Below, piece after piece: positions 46,161 through 58,082 of a DNA stretch of 64,000 nt. The notes under the pieces are model-generated. The model did no database searches and was not told where the DNA came from. It saw only the letters and a program-made list of their open reading frames with translations. The position numbers and the translations under genes were made by a program. The stretch lies in assembly GCA_016647705.1 (NCBI GenBank), contig CM028329.1, positions 57,057,231 to 57,121,230 of the forward strand, given 5' to 3'. Numbering within the stretch: position 1 is the first letter of the stretch; each line of letters begins with the position of its first letter. The stretch comes from Eucommia ulmoides. Taxonomy: Eukaryota; Streptophyta; Magnoliopsida; Garryales; Eucommiaceae.

Positions 46161-46399
46161 CTCATAAACGATGTTTAATTAATTTATGTAGTGCTTAAAA
46201 ATCATCAAAAAATAAAAATTATATTATTAAATAACTAAAAAAAATGAAGGTAGGTGGACAATTAAAATTAATTAAAAATAAATAAAAATGGGTATGTGTT
46301 TTATTTCACGCTCTTAATAGTGCGGTTGGGGAATTTTTGGTCAACGCGGACGAGCTTACACGGTGCAAATGCTGGAAAAAGGAAAAAAACGTTTAAAAA

Positions 46400-46565
46400 A
46401 AATTGTTCAAAAGTCAACGCCTCTCTCTCTCTTCCCTCCTCCTACCTTCTTGAATGCTCCTTTTTCTCTCTCTAAAACCGAACATTCCCGGCATGAATTT
46501 TAAGGTCTAGGGTCTCCTCAGCCTTCATCCTTTGAATTTGATTTCTTTAGCTGTAGCGTTTTCCG
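46400..46565 (+). promoter_or_regulatory. 5' leader of the PP2C gene with CT-rich patches
   Basis: Pyrimidine-rich runs (CTCTCTCTCTCTTCCCTCC, TTTTCTCTCTCT) lie 65-145 bases before the ATG, as often found in plant core promoters and leaders. The exact transcription start is not visible. Confidence 0.5.
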
Positions 46566-49500
46566 ATGGGTAACGGAATCGGAAAGCTGAGTGTCTGCTT
46601 CACCGGCGGCGACGCGGGTCGCCGTCGGAAAGACATGGCGGCGGTGATATCAGATCCTTTAGATGATCTGGGTCACTCCTTCTGCTATGTCCGGCCCGAA
46701 CAATCTCGACTGTCTTCCTCGAAGGTGTATTCCGAGGAAACAACGACGTTCCGGGCGATTTCCGGCGCCTCCGTGAGCGCCAACACGTCGACGCCCCTCT
46801 CCACGGCGTTCGTCGATCTGTATAGCTACAACAGCATCGATCGAGCGTCGGCTTTCGAGAGCTCTACCTCCTTTGCCTCCATTCCTCTGCAACCCATCCC
46901 CAGAAACTCTGTTTCCGGGCCGTTGAACTCCGGCTACGTTCCGAGTTCCGGTCCGATTGAGAGAGGATTTTTATCGGGTCCGATTGAGCGTGGCTACTTA
47001 TCGGGGCCATTGTTAGATCAGGGAATTTTCTCCTGTCCTCTTGAAAGGGGAGGTTCCGATCAGTTGGACAGAAGCTACTCCCATGGCGGATTTGCTTTTC
47101 GACCCAGATCGAGAAAAGGGTCGCTGATTAGGGTTCTACAGAGAGCCATCTCCAAGACGATAACGAGGGGACAGAAGTCACAGAACTCGATCGTCGCGCC
47201 GATCAAAGGGGTCGTCTCGTTGAAAGAGAACGATTGGATTGTTGGGTCGGAAAAGCAAAACGAATTAACGGTCAGCAGCAGCGATTACAGTTTAGACGAT
47301 GACGATTCGCTGGAAAGTCAGAATCTCCAGTGGGCTCAAGGTAAAGCCGGCGAGGATCGAGTTCACGTCGTCGTCTCCGAAGAACACGGCTGGGTTTTCG
47401 TCGGGATCTACGACGGATTCAACGGTCCAGATGCGCCCGATTTTCTTCTATCCAACTTGTACCCCGCCGTTCATAAAGAACTCAAGGGTCTGCTATGGGA
47501 CGACACCCCCTCCTCCTCTGTTTCAGTCGATAATTCCAAATCGGAAACGGAAAACTTGCCGGAACCCAGCGACGTCGAACTCTCAACACCCAGAACTCAC
47601 GATTATCAAGAGAATCATCCCTGCGTGAGCACCGATTCAAACACCCCAAACAAGAACAACAAAAATTCAAAAAAGAGATACAGAGGAGCTGCACAAAAGC
47701 GTGAAGAAAATCAAAGGAGATGGCGGTGCGAATGGGATCGAGAACGATTAGAACTCGATCGTCGACTAAAACAACAACGGAATCAAAACGAATCAAACGT
47801 AACAAAACCTCCAATCAACCATTCAGACGTTTTGAAAGCTCTGTCTCAAGCACTGAAGAAAACAGAGGAGGCCTATTTGGATATTGCTGACAAGATGCTC
47901 GACGAAAATCCCGAGTTAGCATTAATGGGTTCATGTGTTCTTGTGATGCTAATGAAAGGGGAAGACGTATACGTGATGAACGTGGGCGATAGCCGAGCGG
48001 TTTTAGCGCATAAAAAACAGCCTGATCTATGGAGCCAAGACTTGGAAAGGATCAATGAAGAAACCATGAATGATCTTGAAGCTTTTGATGGTGACTCTGA
48101 TTCTAGTTGCTTGGCTGCACTTCAGCTCAGCATTGATCATAGCACCTCGGTTGAAGAGGTGAAAACAAAAATTAAATTAAAATCTTTGATCCTAATCTTC
48201 GATTTTGAAGATTATTATTACAATTTCGTACGTTGAATTTTAATGATTTTGGTTTGGTTTTATATGTTGAATTTTCAGGAAATCAAGAGAATAAGAAATG
48301 AACACCGGGATGATCCTTTTGCTGTGAGTAACGATCGAGTGAAAGGCTCGTTGAAGGTGACTCGAGCATTTGGTGCTGGCTTCTTGAAACGGGTAATTTT
48401 TAAAATTGCTTAATTTTTTGTTTAGATAACGTTTGGTAGCACATAATTCAAGTCTAAACGCGAAAATCCTTTTTTTGAGATTCCAATTTTTTATCGAGCC
48501 AAATGCTGCCTCAGTTGAAATGTGCTTAAAATTAAAACAAATAAAAGTCATGTTCTTGATTCGTTTGGTGGTTGAGAAAAGTAGATTCCTCTATCGGTTT
48601 CTATAAAGAATTTCATGACTTTTGTTGTAGTTTATGTTGAGAACAAAAATTCAACTTGCACTTTCTATTTTGAAAAGCATATTCTTGATATTGCTATGAG
48701 ATTTCATTTTCAATTCACAAAAGTATCTTTGCTCAATGTGGATTGGATTTGGAACCCTGTTTGGCTTACAGTTTGAAAATTTCAAAATCGCATGTTGAAA
48801 TTCGAAAATCCAATGCTTTTTTTGGGGTGGGGGGTGGATCGTGGTATGTGTATTTCAAACTGTCTACTGAACGGGTACTTAAGGTAGCGTTTGTTTAGTA
48901 TTTTTGTTTACTCATTCATAAACGAATTTAACCAAAAACAAAAATTTGGGAACAGAAACACTAAACAAACACCAACTAATAGACTATAGTGATGGCTAAT
49001 ACCTCATTTCTAGATGAACTTACATGTCTACAAAGTAGAAATTACTCGTGCCTTTAATTAAATAATTTTAGAATATTATCAATTAATTACGTTAAATTGG
49101 CGTCAATTTCATAAAGTAATTAATGTCATCTCAACCATTTTATTAAAAAAAATAATAATGTGTGGAGTCCATAGTGTACTAATTTATAATATAAATAGTT
49201 CCCCTCGTTGCTTAACAAAGAACCACTTAAATCAACCATCCCACGTTATCATGATAAACAATAAAAAAAAATCGAAATTCTTGGCAAAATATTATTCTTT
49301 TTGAAGAAATTAAAATGTGGGTTTTCATTTTTTAATGAATTGGCTTGATGGGTAATTTCTTATTTTGTATTAAGTCGTCGAAAAACCTTATAATTCTTTG
49401 TCTGAACGTTAAATTTTCTCTGTTTTTCACCAATAAAAAATAAAAAATTCAATAAAATGTGTAAAAATTATTAATTATGTTTTTTTTTTTTTTTGCAGCC

Positions 49501-50032
49501 GAAATGGAACAATGCCCTTTTGGAGATGTTTAGAATCGACTACGTCGGGAATTCTCCTTACATCAACTGCCTTCCCTCTCTGTATCATCACAGATTAGAA
49601 CAAAGAGACCGGTTTCTAATATTATCATCGGACGGGCTTTATCAGTACTTCACGAATGAAGAGGCGGTGTCTGAAGTCGAATTTTTCATCTCATGGTCGC
49701 CCGAAGGTGATCCAGCTCAGCATTTGGTCGAGGAACTACTGTTTCGTGCAGCAAAAAAGGCTGGTATGCATTTTCTTTATAAATAGTTGAATTCCACTAT
49801 TTTTTAGGAATTGTTGAATGTAACACTGAAATTTGTTCTCTATAAACAGTTGAATTCTACTATTTTTTTCATGGAATTGTTGAATGTAACACTCATATAT
49901 TTTTATTTTTTTTTAGGTATGGATTTTCATGAATTGCTAGAAATACCACAAGGGGATCGTCGTCGATTCCATGACGATGTTTCGATAATTGTAATTTCTT
50001 TGGAGGGAAGAATATGGAGATCTAGTGTATAA
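46566..50032 (+). CDS. protein phosphatase 2C, POLTERGEIST-like (PLL4/PLL5 type)
   Basis: Four exons: 46566-48158, 48279-48392, 49499-49763 and 49917-50032 (1593+114+265+116 = 2088 nt, 695 residues), all introns GT-AG and in frame. N-terminus [11 protein letters not shown] has Gly2 for myristoylation and Cys11 for possible palmitoylation, so membrane association is likely. The long N-terminal region carries SGPIERG-type repeats (about residues 128-150). PP2C motifs are [13 protein letters not shown] (Asp about 283), [22 protein letters not shown] (about 475), [10 protein letters not shown] (Asp about 614) and [12 protein letters not shown] near the C-terminus. A charged insert (residues about 315-415) splits the catalytic domain, as in all POL/PLL proteins. 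Arabidopsis POL/PLL1 act in CLAVATA signalling. PLL4/PLL5 and rice XB15 restrain receptor-kinase immunity. PLL4 versus PLL5 orthology is not resolved. Confidence 0.96.
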
Positions 50033-50203
50033 AAAATATAGGTGAATCAACCATTTTTTCGTTCTTATTTCTGTAATTTTTTTTTTAAATTTTGAAAATC
50101 ATTATTAAGATGGGAAATATTAAAGAGACTTGACTCGTTCAAGATTTTATAAGGTGGGTAAGGAATGTGAAAGTGTGAAAAAAACTTCTCCATTTTTGGT
50201 TGT

Positions 50204-50209
50204 AATAAA
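50204..50209 (+). terminator. probable polyadenylation signal of the PP2C gene
   Basis: AATAAA, 172 bases after the stop codon, inside GTAATAAATAAAT. Confidence 0.5.
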
Positions 50210-50519
50210 TAAATTTTTAAAGAATTATTCGCATTGTAATTTTATTTAATTTTTTTTTTCAAAATAATTTTCGTATTAATAAAAATTATTTAGTTTAGTT
50301 AATTTGAAAAAAAAAATAATTAGAACTCCATAATGTGTTAATTTCAACCAATAAAATTTTAATTTCTAGGTTCTATATGTGCACCCATTTTATTTTATTT
50401 TTATAAATGTAGACTCCTATTTAATATTTAAAAATATTTTTTTGTCCTTTTTTAAGATAAAAATTGTCTTTTTTTTTTTTTTCTAATCATTATTTTTTTA
50501 GATTGCACTAATTATGCAG

Positions 50520-50850
50520 TCCCTCGCCCCTTGCCGCTCTGTCACCCCCACCCCCCACCAGCACCAACCCTTTTTTTCTCCATCTCTTCTTTGTTTTTCT
50601 TTTCTCTTCTCTTCTCTTCTCTTCATTCTTCTTCTTCTCTCTCCCTCCCCTAAGTCCCCCACCCCCCAACCCAGCCCATCCCATGGATTTGATAGATCTA
50701 GCAGGATCTGGGCGCATCAACTTGATATGCGTGATTCTGCCCAAATCCACGTTGGATCTACATAGAATCACTCTAGATCTGTGCAACTGAGGTGAGGTTG
50801 GGGGGTTGGGGTAGGAACCGAGATGGGGGCATACGCCCAGAGAAGGTGAA
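50520..50850. other. GC-rich low-complexity block
   Basis: It contains CACCCCCACCCCCCACC, a (TTCTC)n run (about 50600-50625) and GATCTA-containing repeats (TTGATAGATCTAGCAGGATC, TAGATCTGTGC). Its composition differs from both flanks. No protein is supported. Confidence 0.5.
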
Positions 50851-51011
50851 GGGGGAGAAAACGTAATGTTAGTTTAGTTTACAATCTAAATATAGTTTTT
50901 AAATTTACAAAATAAAGCTTTTGTAGTAGTATTAATTAATTCTGTTTTGTTTGTTCTTTTAACACAATTTTCATATTGATACAAATTATTTAGTTTGGCA
51001 TATATAATTAT

Positions 51012-51332
51012 GGGAAATTATATTTTTGGTCCCCAAAATATAGGAAGGTGTGTGTGGGCTCTAACGTTTGTTAAATTGTACATTTGATCCTTTAAGTTTT
51101 ACATTTATTTCAATTCCGCAAAATTAAAAAGTTTGTTAATAATTTTGAACGAAAAATAAATTATTCTCAATACTGACTTTCAATGCGAATATTTTTATCA
51201 TTTTACTAAATCTAATATAATTTTTTTAGAAAAATCATTGTTAACAAAAAGTTGAAAAAAATATTTTAGATTTAGTGAAATGATAACATGATAAAAAATA
51301 TCTCCATTAGGGATCAAAAATATAATTTCCCC
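51012..51332. mobile_element. 321-bp MITE
   Basis: Terminal inverted repeats GGGAAATTATATTTTTGGTC and, reverse-complemented from the right end, GGGGAAATTATATTTTTGAT. Flanked by 8-bp near-identical sequences ATAATTAT and ATAAGTAT. An 8-bp duplication suggests a hAT-type origin. No coding sequence. Confidence 0.82.
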
Positions 51333-51479
51333 ATAAGTATGTTGATTTCAAAGAGTAAAAGTGTAATATCTAGGACAAATTTTATCATCGGAACTTAAAA
51401 TTTAGTGGCATTTAATGGGAGGTTCCTTATTTCACCCTTAATTTTAAAAAAATCTAAAAAACGGAAGCAACTTGTATTT

Positions 51480-51915
51480 TAATCCTGCCTATTTAAAAAA
51501 GACGAAACCCCACTATACACGCCTGCACGGTTATATAACACAAAATACATGTAATTAAATGTATACAAATATATGTAAGTAAGATTAAACTAATTTAGGT
51601 GTGTAATATTTGTTAAATGTCATAAATATTACACAGATATATGTAATTGTAATACGTAACTAATATTACATAAGTACATATAACAAAAAATATACATATA
51701 TATATAAAAATATAACAATTATTAAATTGTTACTAATATTTATTACATGTAACTAATATTCACTATAATATGAATTTACTCACCAAGTTCTACCTGCAAT
51801 GCAGAACTAAAACTCAAGCGAAATCTAACTTAAGGGATTAAATCAAAACTTATATTTTAAGGTGAACTTTTTTAAAATTAGGTCTATTATTTGGGACTTC
51901 CGGCCGATTATCCCT
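51480..51915. repeat. dispersed repeat, GTTACATGTAACT family
   Basis: It shares order and sequence with 63290-63895: a TTTAAAAAAGACGAAA start, many ATTACATGTAACTAATATT-like blocks, then TACCTGCAATGCAGAACTAAA and AATCTAACTTAAGGGATTAAA. Ends CGGCCGATTATCCCT, an inverted counterpart of the AGGGATAAT start seen at 11699. Confidence 0.78.
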
Positions 51916-52780
51916 AAAATTTAAGATAATATTGAATTCGTCTCTTGATTTTTTCAATTAAGCTCCTTAAAGGGTAATTGTTGTACTCCCTTTTACTTTG
52001 ATTTTATTTTATTTTGTCCAGCCTAGTTTAAAAATCTACACTTTATCTCCTTCCATTTATAATATATTAAAAAACTATTTTTTTATTTAACATAACAAAT
52101 ATATAAAAAAATGGAAAAATCAAATATCTCATTTTAAATTTTACATAAAATAGATAAAATTGCCCCCAATTTTATTTTTATTTTGTTCGTAATGAAAACG
52201 AAATAAAAAAAAAATAGAGAGAGAAGACATTCATTTTTTTCTTTCATTACAATCAAATATTAAATTAAAAATAAAAAAATAAAAATCAATAAAGCCGTTT
52301 AATATTTTTTTTAAATGTGAATTTCTATCTTTAGTCAATAGTTAAAAGAGGATGATGTATAGATTTTTAAAGTAAAAAGATTAAAAATAAAATAATACTA
52401 AAATAAAAGGGGGTAAAAAACAATTAATGCCTTTTAAATGATATGGTGATAATTGGTAAGAGCAACTCCAACCCATTTAACTAATTTGCACTAGTTAAAT
52501 AAATTAAATGTCTCTTTAAATAATATTTTTTCTATTTCAAAATATATTTTCGCTCTGACCAAATAGCGATTTACATTAACTATTAAAAAGTAAACATTGC
52601 CTCTGCACCAGTTCTTGGCCTTTGCCTTTGTCCTGTTTTTGTTTGTTCTAAATATAACCAATGATTCGATCTTTTCTTTTCAGTCAAACGAAAAATCAAT
52701 TAAAGCAAACAATGGTCGCTTAGGATTGATAAGATCCTCCATCATTGGGTCCTCTCTTTTTCTTTAACTCAATCCCGAAG
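51916..52780. other. AT-rich intergenic and probable promoter of the At3g17950-like gene
   Basis: AT-rich to about 52600, then less AT-rich sequence with a GAGAGAGAG run (52780-52788) near the presumed leader. No clear TATA assignment. Confidence 0.5.
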
Positions 52781-52803
52781 AGAGAGAGCGAGGTGGTTTC
52801 GCC

Positions 52804-52881
52804 ATGTTCTTCACTGGTGCAGCTCAACTGTTCGATGAAAGTACTAAGAGACATGACACCTTTTTTCCTCTCTGTTTCTGA
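52804..52881 (+). promoter_or_regulatory. upstream ORF in the leader of the At3g17950-like gene
   Basis: A 25-codon ATG-to-TGA frame (MFFTGAAQLFDESTKRHDTF and so on) lies 72 bases before the main ATG at 52954, if the leader includes it. Regulatory effect is inference. Confidence 0.4.
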
Positions 52882-52953
52882 TGCGTAAGGCCTAAACCCT
52901 TGAGTTCTTGGAGCTATCTCGTTGGATTTTCTCCTGTCAAATCAAGCGAAAGA

Positions 52954-54749
52954 ATGGCGCAACAGGTGTTTGTGTGTTTGTCTCGTTACGAACCCATTTG
53001 GGATTTTTTAGATCTATCTTTTTTGAGATTCTTGCGATTTGATTTTCAGGAAGAGGGATGGCCTCTGGGTTTGCAGCCACTCAATGCGAGAGTTGGGTTA
53101 GTGAGAAACCATGATTTTTCTGGATCAACTTCTTTCAACACTTTGCTCAGTAGCTCTCCTACCTCCTCAACTGATTATTCATCAGACTTGGACACAGAGG
53201 TTAGTAAAAAAAAATTGAAAATAAGGCAGTGTTTGGCTACTCTGACAGCAATTGAGAAACACTGATTTGTGTTTTTCTTTTTGTAAATACATAATCAATG
53301 CAAGTTCATAGATACTTGGCCCAATTGTAGAAGTTGTCGCCACGTACCAGGAGATCCCAGGTTCGAGTTGTGGAAACAAGCACTTGCAAAAACAAGGTAA
53401 GGACCTAAATGGTCCGAGCCTTTCCCGGAACCTGCGCATAGCGGGAGCTTTGTAGCACCGGGCTGCCCTATAATCAATGCAAGTAATCAACTAACTAAAA
53501 CTTGAATTTAATAACCCAACTGTTAGTTGATCACGTTCATATATACTTGACATTGTGATTTCTTCGTATCAATTTGATTATCTAAGTTAGCAAACATCCG
53601 CAAGGGTAGTAAGGAAAAGGAAAAAGGTAGTTCTTGAAGCAAAAGAATTAATGGTTGAAACTTATATATAAGGGGGGGGAGGGGGTAAATTTAAGCCAAA
53701 AACTGGCAAAACTCTTATCAAATTTGGTGGGGAGGGAGATAGAGAGAGAGCGAGAGACAAAAATTTAAGCCAAAGCTTGCAAAACACTTGTTGAATTTGG
53801 GAGAGAGGGGGGGAGGGGTTTACAATTTAAGCCAAAAACTTGCAAAACCCTTATCGAATTGAAGAGGGAGGGAGGGAGGGATGTAGAGACTAAAATTTAA
53901 GCCAATAACCTGCAAAACCCTGATTGAATTAGGGAGCGAGACAAAGAGAGACTAAAATTTAGGCCAAAACGTTCGACCCTTTATTGAATCCCGGGGGGGT
54001 GGGGGTGGAGGGGAGGGGGGAGACTAAAATTTAAGGATTTGATTCTTATCGATCAATCGAGAGAGAGATTTAAGCCAAAAACTTGCAAAATCCTTATCGA
54101 ATTCGGGAGGGAGAGGGAGAACCTTAAATTTAAGCCAAAAAATTGTGAAACCCTTGTCGGATTCTGGCATTACAAAATCTTGCCTCATTCATTTCTAATT
54201 CTAATTCCAAATGGGGGTGCAATATTTGCTACCAAATGCTCCCTGGAAAAAGTTCAAATTTCTCATCCTCATATCCTATGCTTTATGCAGTCCACCGGTT
54301 CATTCTTTCACGACAGGAGCACAACGCTGGGTAGCCTAATCGGTGTTTCGAGCATCATAAACCTTTCGAGAAGATCAATAAGGAGAAGGAATAACCACCC
54401 CGAATCCAATTCAAGTGGAAAAAAGAGCTGCACTAAGTCCAAACCTTGGTGTTTTTCTCTATGCCCGACTGACACTACTGATGCAAAGAGCGTGGATCAA
54501 ACCGCTCCATCTTTAGGCCAATTTCTCGAGGTGGAGAGAAGGGCTGCGACTGAGCATAGAAGGAGCCATAGCCCGCTCGTTTATGGGCACGATGAATTGG
54601 AGGTGGCTTTGCCTTGTAGAGAATCAAATACCCTTTTCGTGGATGGATGCGTTGCTCCTCCTCGGTCGAGTTCTTCTTTGTCTAGCTCTGCTGATGGATA
54701 TGGTGCTTCATTGATGTTTCCTTGTATGTGTGGACAACCCGCCAATTGA
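52954..54749 (+). CDS. uncharacterised plant protein, At3g17950-like
   Basis: Exons 52954-52965 (MAQQ), 53050-53199 and 54291-54749 (12+150+459 = 621 nt, 206 residues), both introns GT-AG and phase 0. The joined protein reads MAQQ/EEGWPLGLQPLNARVGLVRN, then SSTDYSSDLDTE/STGSFFHD, then TTLGSLIGVSSIINLSRRS, then a Lys/Arg-rich stretch and a KPWCFSLCP segment, ending MCGQPAN. This order matches a conserved land-plant family represented by Arabidopsis At3g17950, whose function is not established. There is no signal peptide, membrane segment or enzyme motif; Ser-rich and basic. The second intron (1091 bp) hosts a SINE and a G-rich minisatellite. The micro-exon start of four codons is unusual but is needed for the family N-terminus. 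Confidence 0.87.
53291..53484 (+). mobile_element. Au-type SINE in intron 2, with 15-bp target duplication
   Basis: The body at 53306-53469 has a B-box-like GGTTCGAGTTG (53360-53370). It then shows AACAAGGTAAGGACC, TTTCCCGGAACCTGCGCATA and GCGGGAGCTTTGTAGCACCG, ending GGGCTGCCCT, the diagnostic 3' part of the angiosperm Au SINE family. Perfect duplication ATAATCAATGCAAGT (53291-53305, 53470-53484). Such elements use a Pol III promoter and borrowed LINE machinery. Confidence 0.93.
53650..54150 (+). repeat. G-rich minisatellite in intron 2
   Basis: Six to seven copies of a 65-90 bp unit containing AAATTTAAGCCAAAAACTTG, CAAAACCCTTATCGAATT and GAGGGAGGGAGGG or GGGGGGGAGGGGG. The G tracts are on the sense strand. 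Confidence 0.9.
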
Positions 54750-54869
54750 CTTAGTGCCCCATTTGGGGGTGGTAATGGACGGTTTGAAATGGTTTTTCAA
54801 GACTTTGGTTTTGGGCGGTTTTGAATCTGTCAGTCAAACGGATACTGAAAGTTCTCTTTTTTTGCTACA

Positions 54870-54980
54870 TAGAGTTGAGGATTGACCTGCGATGTATGGG
54901 AAACGGCTCTGTATGTCTGACCGTATCCAGACTCTGCAGTGATAGGAGCTTTTGTGCACTGGACTGTCATTTTTTTTAAG
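54870..54980 (+). mobile_element. degraded Au-type SINE fragment
   Basis: ATGTATGGGAAACGGCTCTG, ACCGTATCCAGACTCTGCAG and TAGGAGCTTTTGTGCACTGG, then ACTGTCATTTTTTTT, match the 3' half of the Au SINE in order. It is downstream of the At3g17950-like stop codon and probably in or near its 3' end. Confidence 0.75.
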
Positions 54981-55524
54981 AATTGGGGGTTGACCTTTTT
55001 TTTTTTCATACATCATGAAAAACACATGGATTTCCAACTGTGTGGTTGTTGACTTACAAAATTTCTTGCTTTTCTCATTTTGAGTGTTTGTTTAGGATTG
55101 CTTTTGTTTTGGTCAAAATTGGTTCTGGAAAGGTTGATTTTCAAAGTTGGTTGAATTCAACAGGTTAATTTCAATGATTAAGATTGGTATGGGTAATACT
55201 TATAATTGTGATTCATTCAGTAATACAAATTAGTTTTTAGATGTTATGGTAAATATTTACTTTCAGTCAGGTTACAGTGAATTTGGGTTATGAAAACCCT
55301 ATTTGTCTCGTCACAAAAAATATTCACTATTGTTGAAAAAATTTATCAATTAATTAAGTTTTATTTTTTTTTCTCTTTATGTGATTGAAATTGAATAAGT
55401 TGATTTTAACACCTACAAATATTATCAAAATAAATCAGGAGGCAATATTTTTAAGTGAAAAACCCCAAGGAGAAAAACAAATCACAGGACTAAAATATGA
55501 TATCAACTTCTACTATTACAAAAA
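54981..55524. other. intergenic, no recognised feature
   Basis: AT-rich. Nothing supportable is seen. Confidence 0.5.
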
Positions 55525-56595
55525 TTTACCTATTGGGATGGAGTAAATAAGATTGATATTGAATACGCAAATTGGTGGTTAAAAGTTCCCATCGTTTTCA
55601 GCTAACCTCTCCACTTTAGGAAGAAATGACTCTTGAAATAGTTATTAGGTAAAATGTCTATGGTTATAACTCTTGGGTTGGAGCTTAATTTTTTAAGTTT
55701 GTTCAGCCAAAATTGTATTATATCATTTGTCTCTTGAGATTGGTAGTGAGTTTGAGTTTGCTCTAGGAGCATCTCCAATAGTTTAACCAAATTTGGTGTG
55801 CCGTTTGTCTAATATGACACACCAATAGTAATCTGACACAACTTAATTTGGGCGGTTACTCCAACAGTTGTGACAAAAACAGTCGTGCCATTTTTTTAGA
55901 AGTATTTTTGTGTTAAAATTAAAATAATTTGAATAAAAATTTTAAACTAACCACCAAATATTAATTTTTAGTTTCAAACTAAAGTGCCAAAATTAAAATT
56001 TTAGATTTTAATTTAATTGTCAAATTTTAATTTTTGGTTTCAAACTAAAGAACTAAAATTAAAATTTTAGATTATCATATTAAACTAAATAAATCAGACT
56101 AACTTGAATCTAAATTAAACTAAAAAATTATCTTAAATTAAATTATAACAATAACCTAAATTAAACCCGAGTAAAATATAATAAAATTAACAAATTAATT
56201 CAACCCAACCCAAATAAAATAAAATTAATAAACTAAACCCTACCAAATCTAATTAAATCCAACCCAAGTAAATCTAATTAAATCTAATTAAACTTAATTA
56301 AACCAATACTAATATAAATTCAACCAAACCCAAAATATGTCACAAGGTATTGCTTGTGCCAAATATAGCATAGACAAAGTATTTGTGCTAAAATGACACA
56401 GATGATCCAACAGTTGTTAGAGTTCATTTTGACATAAAAAATGTAGAAAAATGTGATGACACAACATCTCCAACAGCTATTGTACATACTATAAGATAGA
56501 GAGATTACCTCAAATTTGGTGGTAACTTTTAACGACCAATTTGCTTATTCGAATATCAATATTATCTACTTCAACTATTAGGTAAATGATTACTT
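55525..56595. mobile_element. 1.07-kb element with long inverted ends
   Basis: Left arm (about 55525-55600: ATTTACCTATTGGG, ATTGATATTGAATACGCAAA, TTGGTGGTTAAAAGTTCCCA) and right arm (about 56510-56590) are inverted copies, roughly 80% matching over 70-80 bp. The right arm read backwards gives ATTTACCTAATAG, ATTGATATTCGAATAAGCAA and TTGGTCGTTAAAAGTTACCA. The interior is AT-rich with a TGACACA/ATCTCCAA-rich part and no transposase. Target duplication is not identified. Confidence 0.7.
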
Positions 56596-57341
56596 ACTTA
56601 AAATTAAAATTTAAATATTATTAACTAATTCATTTAGCTAGCATCATTAGACTAAAATTCTAAAAAAAAATATTTATTTTTGTTTTTCAATAAGCTGTGT
56701 TTGGACTTAGCTCAAGCACACATCGACTAATTACTTCATCGAGCGATCTTAAGGGCACATTTCTCCACATAGACCTAATACATTTATGATTAAATCTAAG
56801 ATTTAATTCCCAAAATCTTTCCCAGGAAAGTTGAATTTTGATTGACAAGAAAAAAAACAAATAACCCATCTTGTCAATCAGACTAAAACTTCTTTGATAA
56901 ATTTCGATTGTTTTTCTTATGTTTAGGGAAAAAATTTGTGCGGTCCCATTCTTTGAAAGAATAACTTTTTAAGGACCACATTTTTTGGGTCCATCCCAAA
57001 AGTACCAACATATATATTCTTCCAAAATTGTCCTCCAATAGTTATAAAATTTATAAAAATGCCATTTCTCCCACAAATAGTCATAGTACATAGGACATGA
57101 GAGTGAAATAAGTGATGTCCAAGAAGTCCACATAGCCCCCACCCCCCATGCCTCTCATAAATCGAACTCATTCAACAAAAGATCAGAAACAAACAAGAGC
57201 ACAACTGCCTTCTTATTCTAAAAACACTTTTTCCAGTTTGTTCTTTTTCTATCAGAACAAACCCCACATCTAAGATCTCAAATTATTCAATCCACGTGTC
57301 CACGCAAGATCAAAATCATGGCTGATGGGTCCCACTACTTC
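56596..57341. other. intergenic, no recognised gene
   Basis: AT-rich, with no exon or repeat that I can support. Confidence 0.5.
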
Positions 57342-57412
57342 TATCTCCCCTGTTTGTATTTTTTTTTTTTTGGTGTAAACTAGGTATTCCCACCCCAATC
57401 GGCGGAAACTAA
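57342..57412 (-). mobile_element. tRNA-derived SINE, 3' part, plus its target duplication
   Basis: The target duplication TATCTCCCCTGTTTGTAT (57342-57359) is followed by the SINE poly(A) tail (T run on this strand) and 3' end (TGGTGTAAACTAGGTATTCC). The SINE is cut at ACTAA by the copia insertion and continues at 62703. Confidence 0.88.
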
Positions 57413-57974
57413 TGTTGTGCGGAAGTGTGTCGGGTGGACCCAACACAGAACAAATATTATGGAGATGAAATGAAACACATACAGACACTCACAAACAATA
57501 ACACAAGATTTAACGAGGTTCGGCAATTTCGCCTACTCCTTGAGAGCAACTATGGAACTTCTTTATTTGACAATAAAATACAAATAAAGAATACAAAATA
57601 AGGTCTTAAAACAACTTAAGACACTTATGCAAAAATTCACTCAATTGTGATTATTGAGGAATTGAACTCTCTCTTAATGTACTTCTTCAATTGAGAGATA
57701 TTATTTTCTCCAATTGTGAGATGATTTTTCTTCAAAGCTCATGGTCTCAATTTATAGGGAATGTTTGAGGCTCATAATCTAGTGTGAACAAGATCTTTAA
57801 AACCTTCAACAATTGAGGCAGCCGCAATGTTGGAACCAATTTTGAATAACTCCATCTACCATTTTTTACCCATTTTTCTTCTTCCCTTTCATACCAAACA
57901 AATGTGTGAAAAATCTATTCACACCATGAAAAATGTTAGCCCAATTTTGTTGACAATCAAGCCAACAACCAACA
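57413..57974 (-). repeat. copia 3' LTR (element orientation)
   Basis: Nearly identical to 62138-62702. The polypurine tract CCAAGGTGGAGAT (minus strand, 57975-57987) abuts it. Confidence 0.96.
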
Positions 57975-58082
57975 ATCTCCACCTTGGCGAGATTTTCAAA
58001 TGCCACCATCACCACAACGTTAATATGAATTCTCATACTACACCTCCAATAGAACCAATAGTTGCTCCTCCAAAAATCATAC

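Noticed and set aside
46659..46892. Minus-strand frame opposite PP2C exon 1, and similar ones at 47482-47814 and 47873-48067
   Set aside because: Shadows of the PP2C coding strand with no independent support.
49784..49900. GTTGAATGTAACAC in the PP2C intron as a copy of the 9.4-kb palindromic array
   Set aside because: Only about 13 bases match. The intron repeat is better explained as a local tandem duplication.
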